Counted from the first letter of the stretch, positions 35,265-44,865 are shown. The stretch is 64,000 nucleotides of DNA from Streptomyces sp. RFCAC02 (GCF_004193175.1 NZ_SAUH01000001.1:2025501-2089500); one strand, 5' to 3'. The notes: generated from the sequence alone by a model not told the origin. Program-made: numbers and translations.

Positions 35265-35850
35265 GGACGGGGCGGCGGGGCGGCGTGCTCCCGCGGCCGT
35301 CCGGCTTGTCCCCGCCGCACCGGCTGAGGGCCTGGGCGACGACGGCGACGACGAGGGAGACGCCGGTGCCGATGAAGAGCGACGGCCAGGCACCGCCGAG
35401 CGCGGCTCCGCCCCAGTACCCGATGCCGACGCTGTAGGAGGCCCAGATCAGCTCGGCGATGCCGGCGCCGAGGAGGTAGCGGCGGGCGGGGTAGCCGACG
35501 ACGGCTGCGGTCAGGGCGCCGACCACACGGCCGCTGGGGACGAAGCGCACGCCGATGACGAACGGGAGCCCGTGCGCGCGCATCCGGGAGGCCGTCCAGT
35601 GGAGGGCGGCGCTGCGGCGGGGCGTCCGGGAGAGCCAGCGCAGGGCTCGGCGGCTGCCGAGGACGCCGCAGCCGTAGATGAGGGCGTCACCCGCGAGGGC
35701 ACTGCCGGCGACGACCAGCAGGACGAGGGGCAGGCTCATGTCGCCCGCCTGCGCGAGGGCGCCGGCCGAGGCGATGAGCGCTGCGTTGGGCACCAGCGGG
35801 GGTGCGGTGGTCAGGGCAAGCAGCACGTACATCCACAGTGCGCTGTCCAT
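35227..35850 (-). CDS. DedA-family membrane protein
   Basis: This 207-residue integral membrane protein has four to six hydrophobic stretches. The DedA motif is visible in FVIGVRFVPSGRVVGALTAAVVGYP. DedA proteins act in lipid-carrier (undecaprenyl-phosphate or phospholipid) flipping and membrane homeostasis. The ATG at 35850 is placed just before the first helix. A GTG start at 35913 would add 21 polar residues and would overlap a perfect dyad, which argues against it. It is convergent with the small HTH gene and divergent from copZ. Confidence 0.85.
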   Translation of the reverse strand: MDSALWMYVLLALTTAPPLVPNAALIASAGALAQAGDMSLPLVLLVVAGSALAGDALIYGCGVLGSRRALRWLSRTPRRSAALHWTASRMRAHGLPFVIGVRFVPSGRVVGALTAAVVGYPARRYLLGAGIAELIWASYSVGIGYWGGAALGGAWPSLFIGTGVSLVVAVVAQALSRCGGDKPDGRGSTPPRRPVPTPFVPDAPGGA

Positions 35851-35894
35851 GGGGGCGTCCGTTTCCTCACGGCGGGTCTCCCCGCCGGCCAACC

Positions 35895-35912
35895 TGTCAG
35901 CAAAAGCTGACA
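35895..35912. promoter_or_regulatory. candidate operator upstream of dedA
   Basis: TGTCAGC-AAAA-GCTGACA is a perfect 7-base dyad with an A4 centre, 45 bases upstream of the DedA ATG. It stands out in G/C-rich sequence and looks like a repressor site. The binding factor is unknown. Confidence 0.45.
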
Positions 35913-36119
35913 CATGACACGCGGCGTGCGGAACATCATTTCTTCACTACCCGGGACGTTGCCGGGACGCCCCCTAGGGACTCCCCGGGGCCACCCCCGA
36001 ACGGCCTCGGGGTAACCCCTCGTCCCACTGTCCGGGGGGCCGATCGGGGCGGTCCACCGCGCATCCTCCAAGGCACCGGCGCGTTTTGCGTGCGGTCCGC
36101 ACAGCGACCCTCCCGCGTC

Positions 36120-36136
36120 ATACCCCTCGGGGGTAT
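36120..36136. promoter_or_regulatory. CsoR-type copper operator
   Basis: ATACCCC-TCG-GGGGTAT has perfect 7-base arms and matches the known Streptomyces CsoR sites (ATACCCC...GGGGTAT). TAGAAT at 36136-36141, one base over the right arm, is a good -10, so a bound repressor would block the copZ promoter. Copper binding to CsoR would release it. Confidence 0.85.
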
Positions 36137-36183
36137 AGAATCAGCGCGTCGGGGGAACCGGGAGTGAAGGGATTGAGGACAGG

Positions 36184-36396
36184 ATGAGCACCGTCACCTA
36201 CAAGGTCTCCGGGATGAGCTGTGGACACTGTGAAGGAAGTGTCTCCACCGAGGTGTCCGCGCTGCCGGGGGTGCGCGAGGTCAGGGCCACGGCCGCCACG
36301 GGCCTGGTCACCGTGACGGCGGACGAGCCGCTGAACGACGACGCCGTGCGCGCCGCCGTGGACGAGGCGGGGTACGAGCTGGTCGGACGCGCCTGA
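36184..36396 (+). CDS. copZ: copper chaperone CopZ (HMA domain)
   Basis: This 70-residue heavy-metal-associated domain has the copper-binding loop GMSCGHCEGSV (C13 and C16), LPGVREV and the terminal AGYELVG strand. It carries Cu(I) in the cytoplasm, usually to a CopA ATPase. Here it is alone: no copA or csoR is adjacent, and a terminator follows directly. The start ATG at 36184 has GAGGACAGG upstream. The CsoR-type operator 48 bases before it indicates copper induction. Confidence 0.94.
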   Translation: MSTVTYKVSGMSCGHCEGSVSTEVSALPGVREVRATAATGLVTVTADEPLNDDAVRAAVDEAGYELVGRA

Positions 36397-36424
36397 CCAG
36401 GGGGCCGGCCGAAGGCAGACATGA

Positions 36425-36474
36425 GAAGCGCCCCGCACTCGGGTCCCCCCACAGGGCCCGGGACGGGGCGCTTC
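36425..36474. terminator. bidirectional terminator copZ / gltA
   Basis: GAAGCGCCCCG (36425-36435) pairs perfectly with CGGGGCGCTTC (36464-36474). An inner GGG/CCC stem adds stability. It lies between two convergent genes. Confidence 0.8.
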
Positions 36475-36622
36475 CTGCCGTCCGCTCAGAGCGTCCCCCC
36501 ACGGGACCCCGGGCCGGACGGCCGCCGGCGTGGGTCCAGCCGAACCCGCGCCAACACTGACCGGTTAGACCCACAACTTCTTCGAAGGTTGCACACCTGA
36601 TGATGTGACCTGAGTCACATGT

Positions 36623-37936
<1,314 letters not shown>

Positions 37937-38074
37937 GTCTTCCCTCACCGACGTAGTGCCTCTTCTTCGAGGTGCCCTGACTGCCTCCACTGTCCCCCAT
38001 CTGGCGCCAAGATGTGCACTCGGGGTCGGCCATGCGGCAAATTTCTGGCACGGCGTGCCGCGAGAACCGGAAAA

Positions 38075-40303
38075 TCACGGACGTTCCGGGCGCGCCACCG
38101 CACCGGCCAGCCGCGCGTCCAGGGCCGTGCAGCGGCGGCCGGTCGAGACGACCCGCACCGCTTGCCCCAGCGCTCTCCGTGACCCGACGAGCACCACGAG
38201 CTTCTTCGCGCGGGTCACCGCCGTGTACAGCAGGTTGCGCTGGAGCATCATCCAGGCGCTCGTCGTGACCGGAACCACCACGCACGGGTACTCGCTCCCC
38301 TGCGAGCGGTGGATCGTGACGGCGTACGCGTGCGCCAGCTCGTCCAGCTCGGCGAAGTCGTAGGGGATGTCCTCGTCCTCGTCCGTGCGGACGGTGAGGC
38401 GCTGCTCGTCCGGGTCGAGCGCGGTGACCACGCCGACCGTGCCGTTGAAGACGCCGGCGGCGCCCTTCTCGTAGTTGTTCCTGATCTGGGTGACCTTGTC
38501 GCCGACCCGGAAGACCCGCCCGCCGAACCGCTTCTCCGCGAGACCGGGCCGCGCCGGGGTGATCTCCTGCTGGAGCAGCGCGTTCAGCGCGCCGGCGCCG
38601 GCCGGGCCGCGGTGCATGGGGGTGAGCACCTGGATGTCGCGGCGCGGGTCGAGGCCGAACCTGGCGGGCACCCGCCGCGCCGCCACGTCCACCGCGAGCC
38701 GCCCCGCCTCCTCCGTGTCCTCGGCGGCGAACAGGAAGAAGTCGTTCATCCCCTCCGTCACGGGGAACTCCCCCCGGTTGACACGGTGCGCGTTGGTGAC
38801 GACGCCGGACCGCTGCGCCTGCCGGAAGATCCGCGTCAGCCGCACGGCGGGCACCGGGGAGCCCGGCGCCAGCAGGTCGCGCAGCACCTCGCCCGCCCCC
38901 ACCGAGGGGAGTTGGTCCACGTCGCCGACGAGCAGCAGGTGGGCGCCCGGCGGGACCGCCTTCACCAGCTTGTTGGCGAGGAGGAGATCGAGCATGGACG
39001 CCTCGTCCACCACGATCAGGTCGGCGTCCAGCGGCCGGTCCCGGTCGTACGCCGCGTCCCCGCCCGGCTTCAGCTCGAGCAGCCGGTGGACGGTGGACGC
39101 CTCGGCGCCGGTCAGCTCGGCGAGCCGCTTCGCCGCCCGGCCGGTGGGCGCGGCCAGCAGCACCCTGGCGCCCTTGGCGCGGGCCAGCTCGACCACCGAC
39201 CGCACGGTGAACGACTTGCCGCAGCCGGGGCCGCCGGTCAGGACCGCGACCTTCTCGGTCAGGGCCAGGCGCACGGCCTGCTCCTGCTCGGGCGCGAGGG
39301 AGGCCCCCGTCCGCCCGCCGAGCCAGGCGAGCGCCCGGTCCCACGCGACGGAGGCGAACGCCGCCAGCCGGTCGTCCTCGGCCCGCAGCAGCCGCCGTAC
39401 CTGCGCGGCGAGCGACACCTCGGCCCGGTGGAACGGCACCAGGTAGACGGCCGTGTGCGGCCCGTCGCCCGCCGGGTCGGGGACGGCCTCGCGGACGACG
39501 CCCTCCGGATCGGCGGCCAGCTCACCGAGGCAGTCGATGACGAGCCCGGTGTCGACCTGCAGGAGCTGCACGGCGTCCGCGATGAGCCGCTCCTCGGGGA
39601 GGTAGCAGTTCCCCTGGTCGGCGGCCTGGGACAGCGCGTACGCGAGCCCGGCGCGCACCCGGTCGGGGCTGTCCTGCGGTATGCCGACCGCGCGGGCGAT
39701 GCGGTCGGCCGTGAGGAAGCCGATGCCCCACACGTCGGCGGCCAGGCGGTACGGCTGGTTCTTCACGACGGAGATCGACGCGTCGCCGTACTTCTTGTAG
39801 ATGCGGACCGCGATGGATGTGGACACCTCGACGCCCTGGAGGAAGACCATGACCTCCTTGATGGCCTTCTGCTCCTCCCAGGCGGCGGCGATGGACGCCG
39901 TCCGCTTCGGCCCGAGCCCCGGCACCTCGATGAGCCGCCGCACGTCCGTCTCGATGATGTCGAGGGTGTCGGTGCCGAAGTGGTCCACGATCCGCTCGGC
40001 GGTCCGCGGGCCGATGCCCTTGATCAGCCCCGAGCCGAGGTAGCGGCGGATGCCCTGCACGGTCGCGGGGAGGACGGTCGTGTAGTTCTCGACGGTGAAC
40101 TGCCGCCCGTACTGGGGGTGCGAGCCCCAGCGGCCCGTCATGCGCAGGGACTCCCCCACCTGCGCGCCGAGCAGCGCGCCGACGACCGTGAGCAGGTCCC
40201 CCGAGCCGCGCCCGGTGTCGACGCGGGCGACCGTCCAGCCGTTGTCCTCGTTGGCGTACGTGATGCGTTCGAGGACTCCTTCGACCACGGCGCTGTGCGA
40301 CAT
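38075..40303 (-). CDS. recD2: RecD2-like superfamily 1 DNA helicase
   Basis: This 742-residue protein has an N-terminal OB-like region and helix-hairpin-helix repeats (IKGIGPRTAERIVDHFG, VPGLGPKRTASI). A superfamily 1B helicase follows with Walker A TGGPGCGKS near residue 360, VVDEASML (Walker B) and GDVDQLPSVGAG. The UvrD_C2 signature AYAVTIHRSQGSEYP lies near the end. It is the RecBC-independent RecD2/TraA-like class that unwinds DNA 5' to 3' in repair. The ATG at 40303 is the first methionine that fits the family start (VVEGVLERITYANEDNGWTV). Confidence 0.95.
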   Translation of the reverse strand: MSHSAVVEGVLERITYANEDNGWTVARVDTGRGSGDLLTVVGALLGAQVGESLRMTGRWGSHPQYGRQFTVENYTTVLPATVQGIRRYLGSGLIKGIGPRTAERIVDHFGTDTLDIIETDVRRLIEVPGLGPKRTASIAAAWEEQKAIKEVMVFLQGVEVSTSIAVRIYKKYGDASISVVKNQPYRLAADVWGIGFLTADRIARAVGIPQDSPDRVRAGLAYALSQAADQGNCYLPEERLIADAVQLLQVDTGLVIDCLGELAADPEGVVREAVPDPAGDGPHTAVYLVPFHRAEVSLAAQVRRLLRAEDDRLAAFASVAWDRALAWLGGRTGASLAPEQEQAVRLALTEKVAVLTGGPGCGKSFTVRSVVELARAKGARVLLAAPTGRAAKRLAELTGAEASTVHRLLELKPGGDAAYDRDRPLDADLIVVDEASMLDLLLANKLVKAVPPGAHLLLVGDVDQLPSVGAGEVLRDLLAPGSPVPAVRLTRIFRQAQRSGVVTNAHRVNRGEFPVTEGMNDFFLFAAEDTEEAGRLAVDVAARRVPARFGLDPRRDIQVLTPMHRGPAGAGALNALLQQEITPARPGLAEKRFGGRVFRVGDKVTQIRNNYEKGAAGVFNGTVGVVTALDPDEQRLTVRTDEDEDIPYDFAELDELAHAYAVTIHRSQGSEYPCVVVPVTTSAWMMLQRNLLYTAVTRAKKLVVLVGSRRALGQAVRVVSTGRRCTALDARLAGAVARPERP

Positions 40304-40511
40304 GTCCCGACGGTATCCCCCGGGACCGACAGCGGGCCGCCGGTCCCGGAGCGGCGGGAGGGGAGCGAGCGGGGAGGGCCCGACCCCCCGTCCAGGCCCT
40401 CCGCTCCCCTCCCGCGCCCTGGTGGAGACTGCCGGGAGAACCGTTCGGTTGCACGGATCGGACGACATGTCCCGCCATCCGCGCACACGTTCGGGCAGGC
40501 CGGGACACAGA

Positions 40512-40553
40512 GACCGCCCCGGCCGCTCAGGGGGAAGGGGCGGCGGGGCGGTC
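40512..40553 (-). terminator. terminator downstream of the aldehyde dehydrogenase
   Basis: GACCGCCCC (40512-40520) pairs with GGGGCGGTC (40545-40553), extended by GCCG/CGGC after a one-base bulge. It starts 25 bases after the ALDH stop on the minus strand. A second long imperfect hairpin (40356-40413; arms GGGAGGGGAGC and GCTCCCCTCCC) follows before recD2, so the two genes are probably separate transcripts. Confidence 0.65.
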
Positions 40554-40577
40554 GTCGGTGCGGCGGGGCGGACCCGC

Positions 40578-42062
40578 TCAGGCCTGCTTGCCGTCCACCA
40601 GACGCGGCAGGTTGTCCGGGTTGGCCTCGCGCAGCGCGGTGGGCAGCAGGTGGTCCGGCATCCCCTGGTAGGCCACGGGGCGCAGGAAGCGCTCGATGGC
40701 CGCCGTCCCGACCGAGGTGCCGGTGGGTGCGGTCGTCGCCGGGTAGGGGCCGCCGTGCTGCTGGGCGTAGGTCACGGACACGCCGGTCGGCCACTGGTTC
40801 CACAGGACGCGGCCGGCCCGCGCGGCCAGCGCGCGCACCAGCCGGGGCGCGATCGCGTCGTCCTCCTCGCCGACGACGGTGGCCGTGAGCTGGCCCTCGA
40901 TGGCGGCGGCGAGCGTGAGGAGCTGCTCCTCGTCGGAGTAGGTGACGACGAGGGCCGCCGGCCCGAAGCACTCGGCGAGCAGCGGTCCGGGGTCGGCGAG
41001 CACGTCCTCGATCGACGCCGTGAGCAGCGTGGGGGCCGGCGGGTCGGCGAGGGAGGTGTCGTCCATGGTGACCGGGCTGACGGCGTCGTGCGACGCCAGT
41101 GTGTCCAGGGCGGTCAGATAGGCCGACTGGATGCGCTCGTTGAGCATGGGCGCGGCGGCGGGCCGCGCGGCGAGGCGCAGGTCGTCCAGCAGGGTCGAGC
41201 CCGCGGGCACGGCAAGGACGCCCGGCTTGGTGCAGAACTGCCCGCTGCCCAGCGAGACCGAGCCGAGGAAGCCCTCCGCGATCTGCGACGCGCGCGCGGC
41301 GGCGGCCCGTTCGGTGACGAAGGTGGGGTTGACCGAGCCGAGTTCGCCGTAGAACGGGATCGGTTCCGGCCGCGAGACCGCGATGTCGAACAGCGCCCGC
41401 CCGCCCGGGATCGACCCGGTGAAGGCGGCGGCCTTCACCCGGGGGTCGCGCAGGGCCGCCACCCCGGACTCCACCCCGTGGATCAGCGCAAAGACGCCTT
41501 CGGGCGCCCCCGCCGCGCGCAGCGCGCCGGTGACCACCTCGGCCGTCAGCGCGGACAGGCGCGGGTGGCCCGGGTGCGCCTTCACGATCAGCGGGCAGCC
41601 GGCCGCGAGGGCGGCGGCGCTGTCCCCGCCGGCGACGCTGAAGGCGAACGGGAAGTTGCTCGCGGCGAAGTTGAGGACCGGACCGATCGGCTCCAGCACG
41701 CGGCGCAGGTCCGGACGCGGCGCGCCCATCGGCCACTGCGGGTCGGCGTGGTCCACGCGGGCGTCGAGGAACGCGCCGTCCTCCAGCACCTCGCCGAACA
41801 GGCGGAGCTGGAACGTGGTGCGCTTCAGCTCGCCGGTGAGCCGCCCGTCGGGCAGGTGGCTCTCCTCGGCCGCCAGGGGCAGGAGGTCGGCTGCGCTGGC
41901 GTCGAGCGCGTCGGCGACGGCGCGCAGCGCGCGGGCGCGCTCCCGCGGGGGCGTCTGCCCCCACGCGGACGCGGCGGACGCGGCGGACGCGAGTATCGCG
42001 TCGAGTTCGTCGGGCGTCGTGTCGGCGGGCACGGTGCCGGCCGGCGAGGTCGGATCGGTCAT
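40578..42062 (-). CDS. aldehyde dehydrogenase (NADP+), ketoglutaric-semialdehyde type
   Basis: This 494-residue aldehyde dehydrogenase has NFAASNFPFAFSVAGGDSAA, where classic family members have PFNFP. It also has GELGSVNPTFV and the catalytic cysteine C277 in GSGQFCTKPG. This set matches the subgroup that oxidises alpha-ketoglutaric (2,5-dioxopentanoate) semialdehyde in sugar-acid, hydroxyproline or related routes. No partner dehydratase is nearby, so the pathway is open. The ATG at 42062 begins the domain. It is divergent from the GbsR/MarR regulator gene 304 bases away. Confidence 0.9.
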   Translation of the reverse strand: MTDPTSPAGTVPADTTPDELDAILASAASAASAWGQTPPRERARALRAVADALDASAADLLPLAAEESHLPDGRLTGELKRTTFQLRLFGEVLEDGAFLDARVDHADPQWPMGAPRPDLRRVLEPIGPVLNFAASNFPFAFSVAGGDSAAALAAGCPLIVKAHPGHPRLSALTAEVVTGALRAAGAPEGVFALIHGVESGVAALRDPRVKAAAFTGSIPGGRALFDIAVSRPEPIPFYGELGSVNPTFVTERAAAARASQIAEGFLGSVSLGSGQFCTKPGVLAVPAGSTLLDDLRLAARPAAAPMLNERIQSAYLTALDTLASHDAVSPVTMDDTSLADPPAPTLLTASIEDVLADPGPLLAECFGPAALVVTYSDEEQLLTLAAAIEGQLTATVVGEEDDAIAPRLVRALAARAGRVLWNQWPTGVSVTYAQQHGGPYPATTAPTGTSVGTAAIERFLRPVAYQGMPDHLLPTALREANPDNLPRLVDGKQA

Positions 42063-42366
42063 GCGGCTGCTCCGTCGGGTCGGGGATCGGTGGTCGGGGA
42101 CGGTGCCGGATCGCCGGACCGCCCGGTGGTCCGGCACCGGCACGGCGGCCGGTGAACGGTTCGACGCGGGTGGTCCGTTCGCCAGCTTACGACCGGGCGG
42201 CCGGCGGCACGGGAGCCCGGGGCGCCCTGTTCGGGCTCAGAGCCACACAAGCGCGCACACCAGGCCCGGGTCAACCACACAGACACCGACCGATGCGAAC
42301 ACCCCACCGGGAACTCGGATGACAGAAATATGTGTCATCCCAGCCATCTTCGCTACGCTGTCGGCC
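42063..42366. other. 304-bp divergent region between ALDH and GbsR-type gene
   Basis: The right end holds a perfect 8-base dyad and the probable leaderless promoter of the regulator (listed separately). The left part, nearest the ALDH start, is G/C-rich, and I see no clear promoter or dyad there. An ATG at 42319 in the regulator frame falls inside the dyad. Confidence 0.5.
42317..42340. promoter_or_regulatory. 24-bp perfect dyad, probable autoregulatory operator
   Basis: GGATGACA (42317-42324) and TGTCATCC (42333-42340) are perfect 8-base arms around the A/T-rich spacer GAAATATG. Weak hexamers follow on the plus strand: TGTGTC (42331-42336), 17 bases, TACGCT (42354-42359), then seven bases to the GTG at 42367. 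The dyad thus covers the proposed -35 and suits binding by the dimeric MarR-type product. Confidence 0.65.
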
Positions 42367-42864
42367 GTGCCCCATGACGCGCAGGTCCTCTTCGCCGACC
42401 ACGTCGGCCGTTTCTACGCACGCCGCCACGGCTTCCCGCCCATGGCGGGGCGCCTGCTGGGCTACCTCTTCGTGTGCGACCCGCCGCAGCAGACGATCGA
42501 CGAGCTGGGGGAAGCCCTGCTGGCGAGCAGGAGCGCCGTCACCGGCGCCGTCAAGCTGCTGGAGGGGCACGGGATGGCACGCCGCACCCGCGCCGCCGGC
42601 GAACGCGTGGACCGTGTCGGCCTCGGACCGGTGGGCCGGCAGCCGCAGAACTTCGACGCGACCGCGCACCGGGAACACGCCGCGCTGTTCCGCGAGGGCC
42701 TCGCGCTGCTCGCCGACGCCCCACCGCGGCGCAGGGCACCGCTCGCCGAGATGGTCGCCCTCGCGGACTTCCTGGCGGACCGCCTGCCCGTCCTGCTGGA
42801 GGAGTGGCACGCCCACCGGGACGCGCTGCGCGCCTCGGGCGACCTGCCCGGCCCCGGCGACTGA
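42367..42864 (+). CDS. GbsR/MarR-family transcriptional regulator
   Basis: This 165-residue winged-helix protein has the GbsR signature PMAGRLLGYLFVCDPPQQTID. Then come the recognition helix LLASRSAVTGAVKLLEGHGM and a C-terminal helical dimerisation part ending at the stop. I take the GTG at 42367 because it is seven bases after a -10-like TACGCT and the product starts with the family residues. The upstream ATG at 42319 would place the start inside the operator dyad. It may control the divergent aldehyde dehydrogenase, itself, or osmolyte genes as other GbsR proteins do; the sequence supports only self-regulation. Confidence 0.87.
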   Translation: MPHDAQVLFADHVGRFYARRHGFPPMAGRLLGYLFVCDPPQQTIDELGEALLASRSAVTGAVKLLEGHGMARRTRAAGERVDRVGLGPVGRQPQNFDATAHREHAALFREGLALLADAPPRRRAPLAEMVALADFLADRLPVLLEEWHAHRDALRASGDLPGPGD

Positions 42865-42928
42865 CGCACGACCACCCCCGTACGCCGGGCCGCCGGTCCG
42901 GGACGGGCCACGAGGAGGGACACCCGCC

Positions 42929-43189
42929 ATGGCCGATCCGCATCTCGACGGACTCGGGGAACGCGCCCGGAGGGGCGACCCGGACGCGCTGGACGAACTG
43001 ATCGAACTCGCCGCCGAGCGCGGTGACACGGCCGAACTGCGCCGCTTCGCCGACGAGGGCAGCGCCACCGCCCGCGACTGCCTCGCCGAACTCGCCGTCG
43101 AGCGCGGCGACCTGGCCGAGCTGCGCCGCATGGCGGACGAGGGGGACAGCACCGCCCGCGACTGCCTCGCGGAGCTCACGGGCGGGTGA
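42929..43189 (+). CDS. 86-residue tandem-repeat protein of unknown function
   Basis: The protein is soluble and acidic. It contains two near-identical 27-residue units at residues 29-55 and 57-83 (pattern ERGDxAELRRxADEGxxTARD then CLAEL), preceded by a weaker related segment. The units look like paired helices of the HEAT/TPR/Sel1 kind, so a small protein-binding solenoid is likely. Each repeat holds a single cysteine. The ATG at 42929 has GAGGAGGGA upstream, an excellent site. It is 65 bases after the GbsR gene, on the same strand, and converges on the secreted-protein gene 16 bases later. I know no function. Confidence 0.8.
   Translation: MADPHLDGLGERARRGDPDALDELIELAAERGDTAELRRFADEGSATARDCLAELAVERGDLAELRRMADEGDSTARDCLAELTGG
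43013..43177 (+). repeat. two tandem 84-bp coding repeats
   Basis: The repeats lie at 43013-43093 and 43097-43177 and encode the 27-residue units of the small repeat protein. The amino acids match at about four of five positions, and identity at DNA level is high. Confidence 0.8.
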
Positions 43190-43205
43190 CACGGCCCCCG
43201 GCGCG

Positions 43206-44012
43206 TCAGCAGCCCAGGCGTTCGGTGCTCAGCGCGATGTCGTCGTACCGGATGTCGTACGCCGCTGGGTCGGGGTCCTGCTGGTAGAGCTGCCACCCGA
43301 TGCGCACGGTGTCGAACTCGGGGAACACGAAGTCCACCTGCTCGCCGCCGTGCCGGTCGGTGCTGACGGTGAGGTCGGGCTGCGGCGCTCCGTCGAACCA
43401 CACCCGCACCTCGTTGTCGGCGGCGTCCTGCCGCCACTCGACGCAGGTCCACTCCCCCGCCTCGGCGGGCGCGGATTCGCGCCAGTCGGTCCAGTCGCCC
43501 GTGGGGCCGCCGTCCGAGCCGACGCCCCACAGGGCCGCGCCGTCCTCGCCGACGGTCGGCACCCACTGGCCACCGAGGGGCCGCACGACGCTGCCGTCGC
43601 CCCGTCCCGTGGCCTCGACGAGGGTGAAGTGCGCCCAGTCGGGCGCGGTCGGGAAGGCGTCGACGCGGACGCGCAGGCGGCCCCAGAAGCTGTTGCCGGG
43701 CGCGCTGAAGCCGTCGACCTCGAGGAACGCGTGGCTGTTGCCCTCGGTGTGGACGCGGAGGACCTGGTCACCGCCGCGCCCGCGCTCGACGGTGAGGGTG
43801 CCGTGCTCGGTGTCGACACCCCAGTCCAGGCTCGCGGCCCCGCCGCGCGGCAGGTCGTCGAAGTTTTCGCAGAACAGGAGGGCGGCGGTGGGACGGCACG
43901 TGTCGTGGCGCCCCCTGCCGTGTCCTTCGTGGCCGGCCGGGGCGGCGGCCGTCGCGGTCACGGCGGTGACGGCGGCGAGGACGAGCGCGCTGCGGACGAT
44001 GCGGGATGCCAT
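43206..44012 (-). CDS. secreted beta-sandwich protein (Cip1-like), cellulose-regulated
   Basis: This 268-residue secreted protein has a signal peptide of about 28 residues (MASRIVRSALVLAAVTAVTA). A mature beta-rich domain follows, containing CENFDDLPRGG, SFWGRLRVRVDAFPTAPDWAHF and a C-terminal YDIRYDDIALS strand. The pattern resembles Cip1, a cellulose-induced fungal protein with actinomycete homologues, and more generally the concanavalin-like fold of polysaccharide lyases and GH16. The ATG at 44012 has GGAG upstream. A perfect CebR box lies 50 bases before it, so expression should respond to cello-oligosaccharides. No catalytic residues can be assigned from sequence alone; the Cip1 link is by appearance. 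Confidence 0.78.
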   Translation of the reverse strand: MASRIVRSALVLAAVTAVTATAAAPAGHEGHGRGRHDTCRPTAALLFCENFDDLPRGGAASLDWGVDTEHGTLTVERGRGGDQVLRVHTEGNSHAFLEVDGFSAPGNSFWGRLRVRVDAFPTAPDWAHFTLVEATGRGDGSVVRPLGGQWVPTVGEDGAALWGVGSDGGPTGDWTDWRESAPAEAGEWTCVEWRQDAADNEVRVWFDGAPQPDLTVSTDRHGGEQVDFVFPEFDTVRIGWQLYQQDPDPAAYDIRYDDIALSTERLGC

Positions 44013-44061
44013 GGGGTCTCCACTCGGCGGGGGGACGGGCGGACGATCGGCGACGGGGTTG

Positions 44062-44075
44062 TGGGAGCGCTCCCA
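44062..44075. promoter_or_regulatory. CebR operator (cellulose box)
   Basis: TGGGAGCGCTCCCA is the perfect 14-base palindrome bound by CebR in Streptomyces and by CelR in Thermobifida. It lies upstream of the secreted Cip1-like gene on the minus strand, in the promoter position. Cellobiose or cellotriose releases the repressor in characterised systems. Confidence 0.88.
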
Positions 44076-44265
44076 TCGACCGAGCACCCTAGCGGCGAAC
44101 CGGCCGCCGCACCACAGACACGCGCGCCGGACTTCGGACACCCGCCGATACCGCCCCCGACGGCAACAATCGGGCCACTATTGCCGCAAGTGGGTAACGC
44201 GACCGCTGTCGCACCCGGCGGTTCCCTAGGCTGCCCCGGTCATGTCCCATTCACCAAGGATTCAC

Positions 44266-44865
44266 ATGCGCAAGGCAATACGGCTCGCGCTGCCCGTCGT
44301 GGCCGCCGTGACCGCCCTCTCCCTGACCGCCTGCGGCGACGACAGCGACAGCGACGACAACGCGTCGGGCAGCGACACCTCCGCTGCGGAGTCCGGCGGC
44401 TCGGAGAGCACGGACGACTCGGGCGACGGGGCGACGGAGGAGGCCGGCGGCGAGGAGGGCACCGGTACCGAGGAGGACGCCGGCGGCGGCGACTTCTCGG
44501 GCATCCCGGCGTCGGACGCCCTCCAGGGCCTGTGGTCGGCGGGCATCGACACCCCGGAGACCTCGCCCGTCCTGAGCTTCACGGACGTCATGGTCGTCTA
44601 CATGGACGACGGCAGCGGCACGGGCAACACCTGCACCGGCACCCTCGGCGAGCAGGGCCACATCACGCTGGAGTCCTGCGTCCAGGGCGAGAACGAGCGC
44701 ACCGGCATGACGGGCGAGGTGACGAGCGACGACTCGGGCACCATCCGCGTCACCTGGGCGTCCGGCGTCACCGAGGACTTCACCCAGTTCATGGACGGCG
44801 ACGGCGAGTTCACCGACCCGGAGCTGGCGGAGCAGTTCGACTCGCTGGAAGGCAGCCTCGGCTGA
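44266..44865 (+). CDS. acidic lipoprotein of unknown function
   Basis: This 199-residue lipoprotein has a signal peptide ending ALSLTAC and then a long Ser/Asp/Glu/Gly linker. A small globular domain of about 110 residues (LQGLWSAGID ... DDSGTIRVTWASG) looks like a lipocalin- or immunoglobulin-sized beta structure with one Cys pair. The ATG at 44266 has AAGGA five bases upstream. An ATG at 44242 is in frame but would add a hydrophilic lead. It is anchored in the outer leaflet of the membrane by expectation. I do not recognise a family. Confidence 0.82.
   Translation: MRKAIRLALPVVAAVTALSLTACGDDSDSDDNASGSDTSAAESGGSESTDDSGDGATEEAGGEEGTGTEEDAGGGDFSGIPASDALQGLWSAGIDTPETSPVLSFTDVMVVYMDDGSGTGNTCTGTLGEQGHITLESCVQGENERTGMTGEVTSDDSGTIRVTWASGVTEDFTQFMDGDGEFTDPELAEQFDSLEGSLG

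Larger units (their letters stand above)
35851..36183. other. 333-bp divergent region between dedA and copZ
   Basis: It contains two separate dyads: one near the DedA start (35895-35912) and a CsoR-type box before copZ (36120-36136). The 200 bases in between are G/C-rich with many small C and G runs. I find no reading frame with domain content there. Confidence 0.5.

Noticed and set aside
42319..42366. ATG at 42319 as start of the GbsR-type gene
   Set aside because: It lies inside a perfect operator dyad and adds residues that the family lacks; the GTG at 42367 fits a leaderless promoter better.
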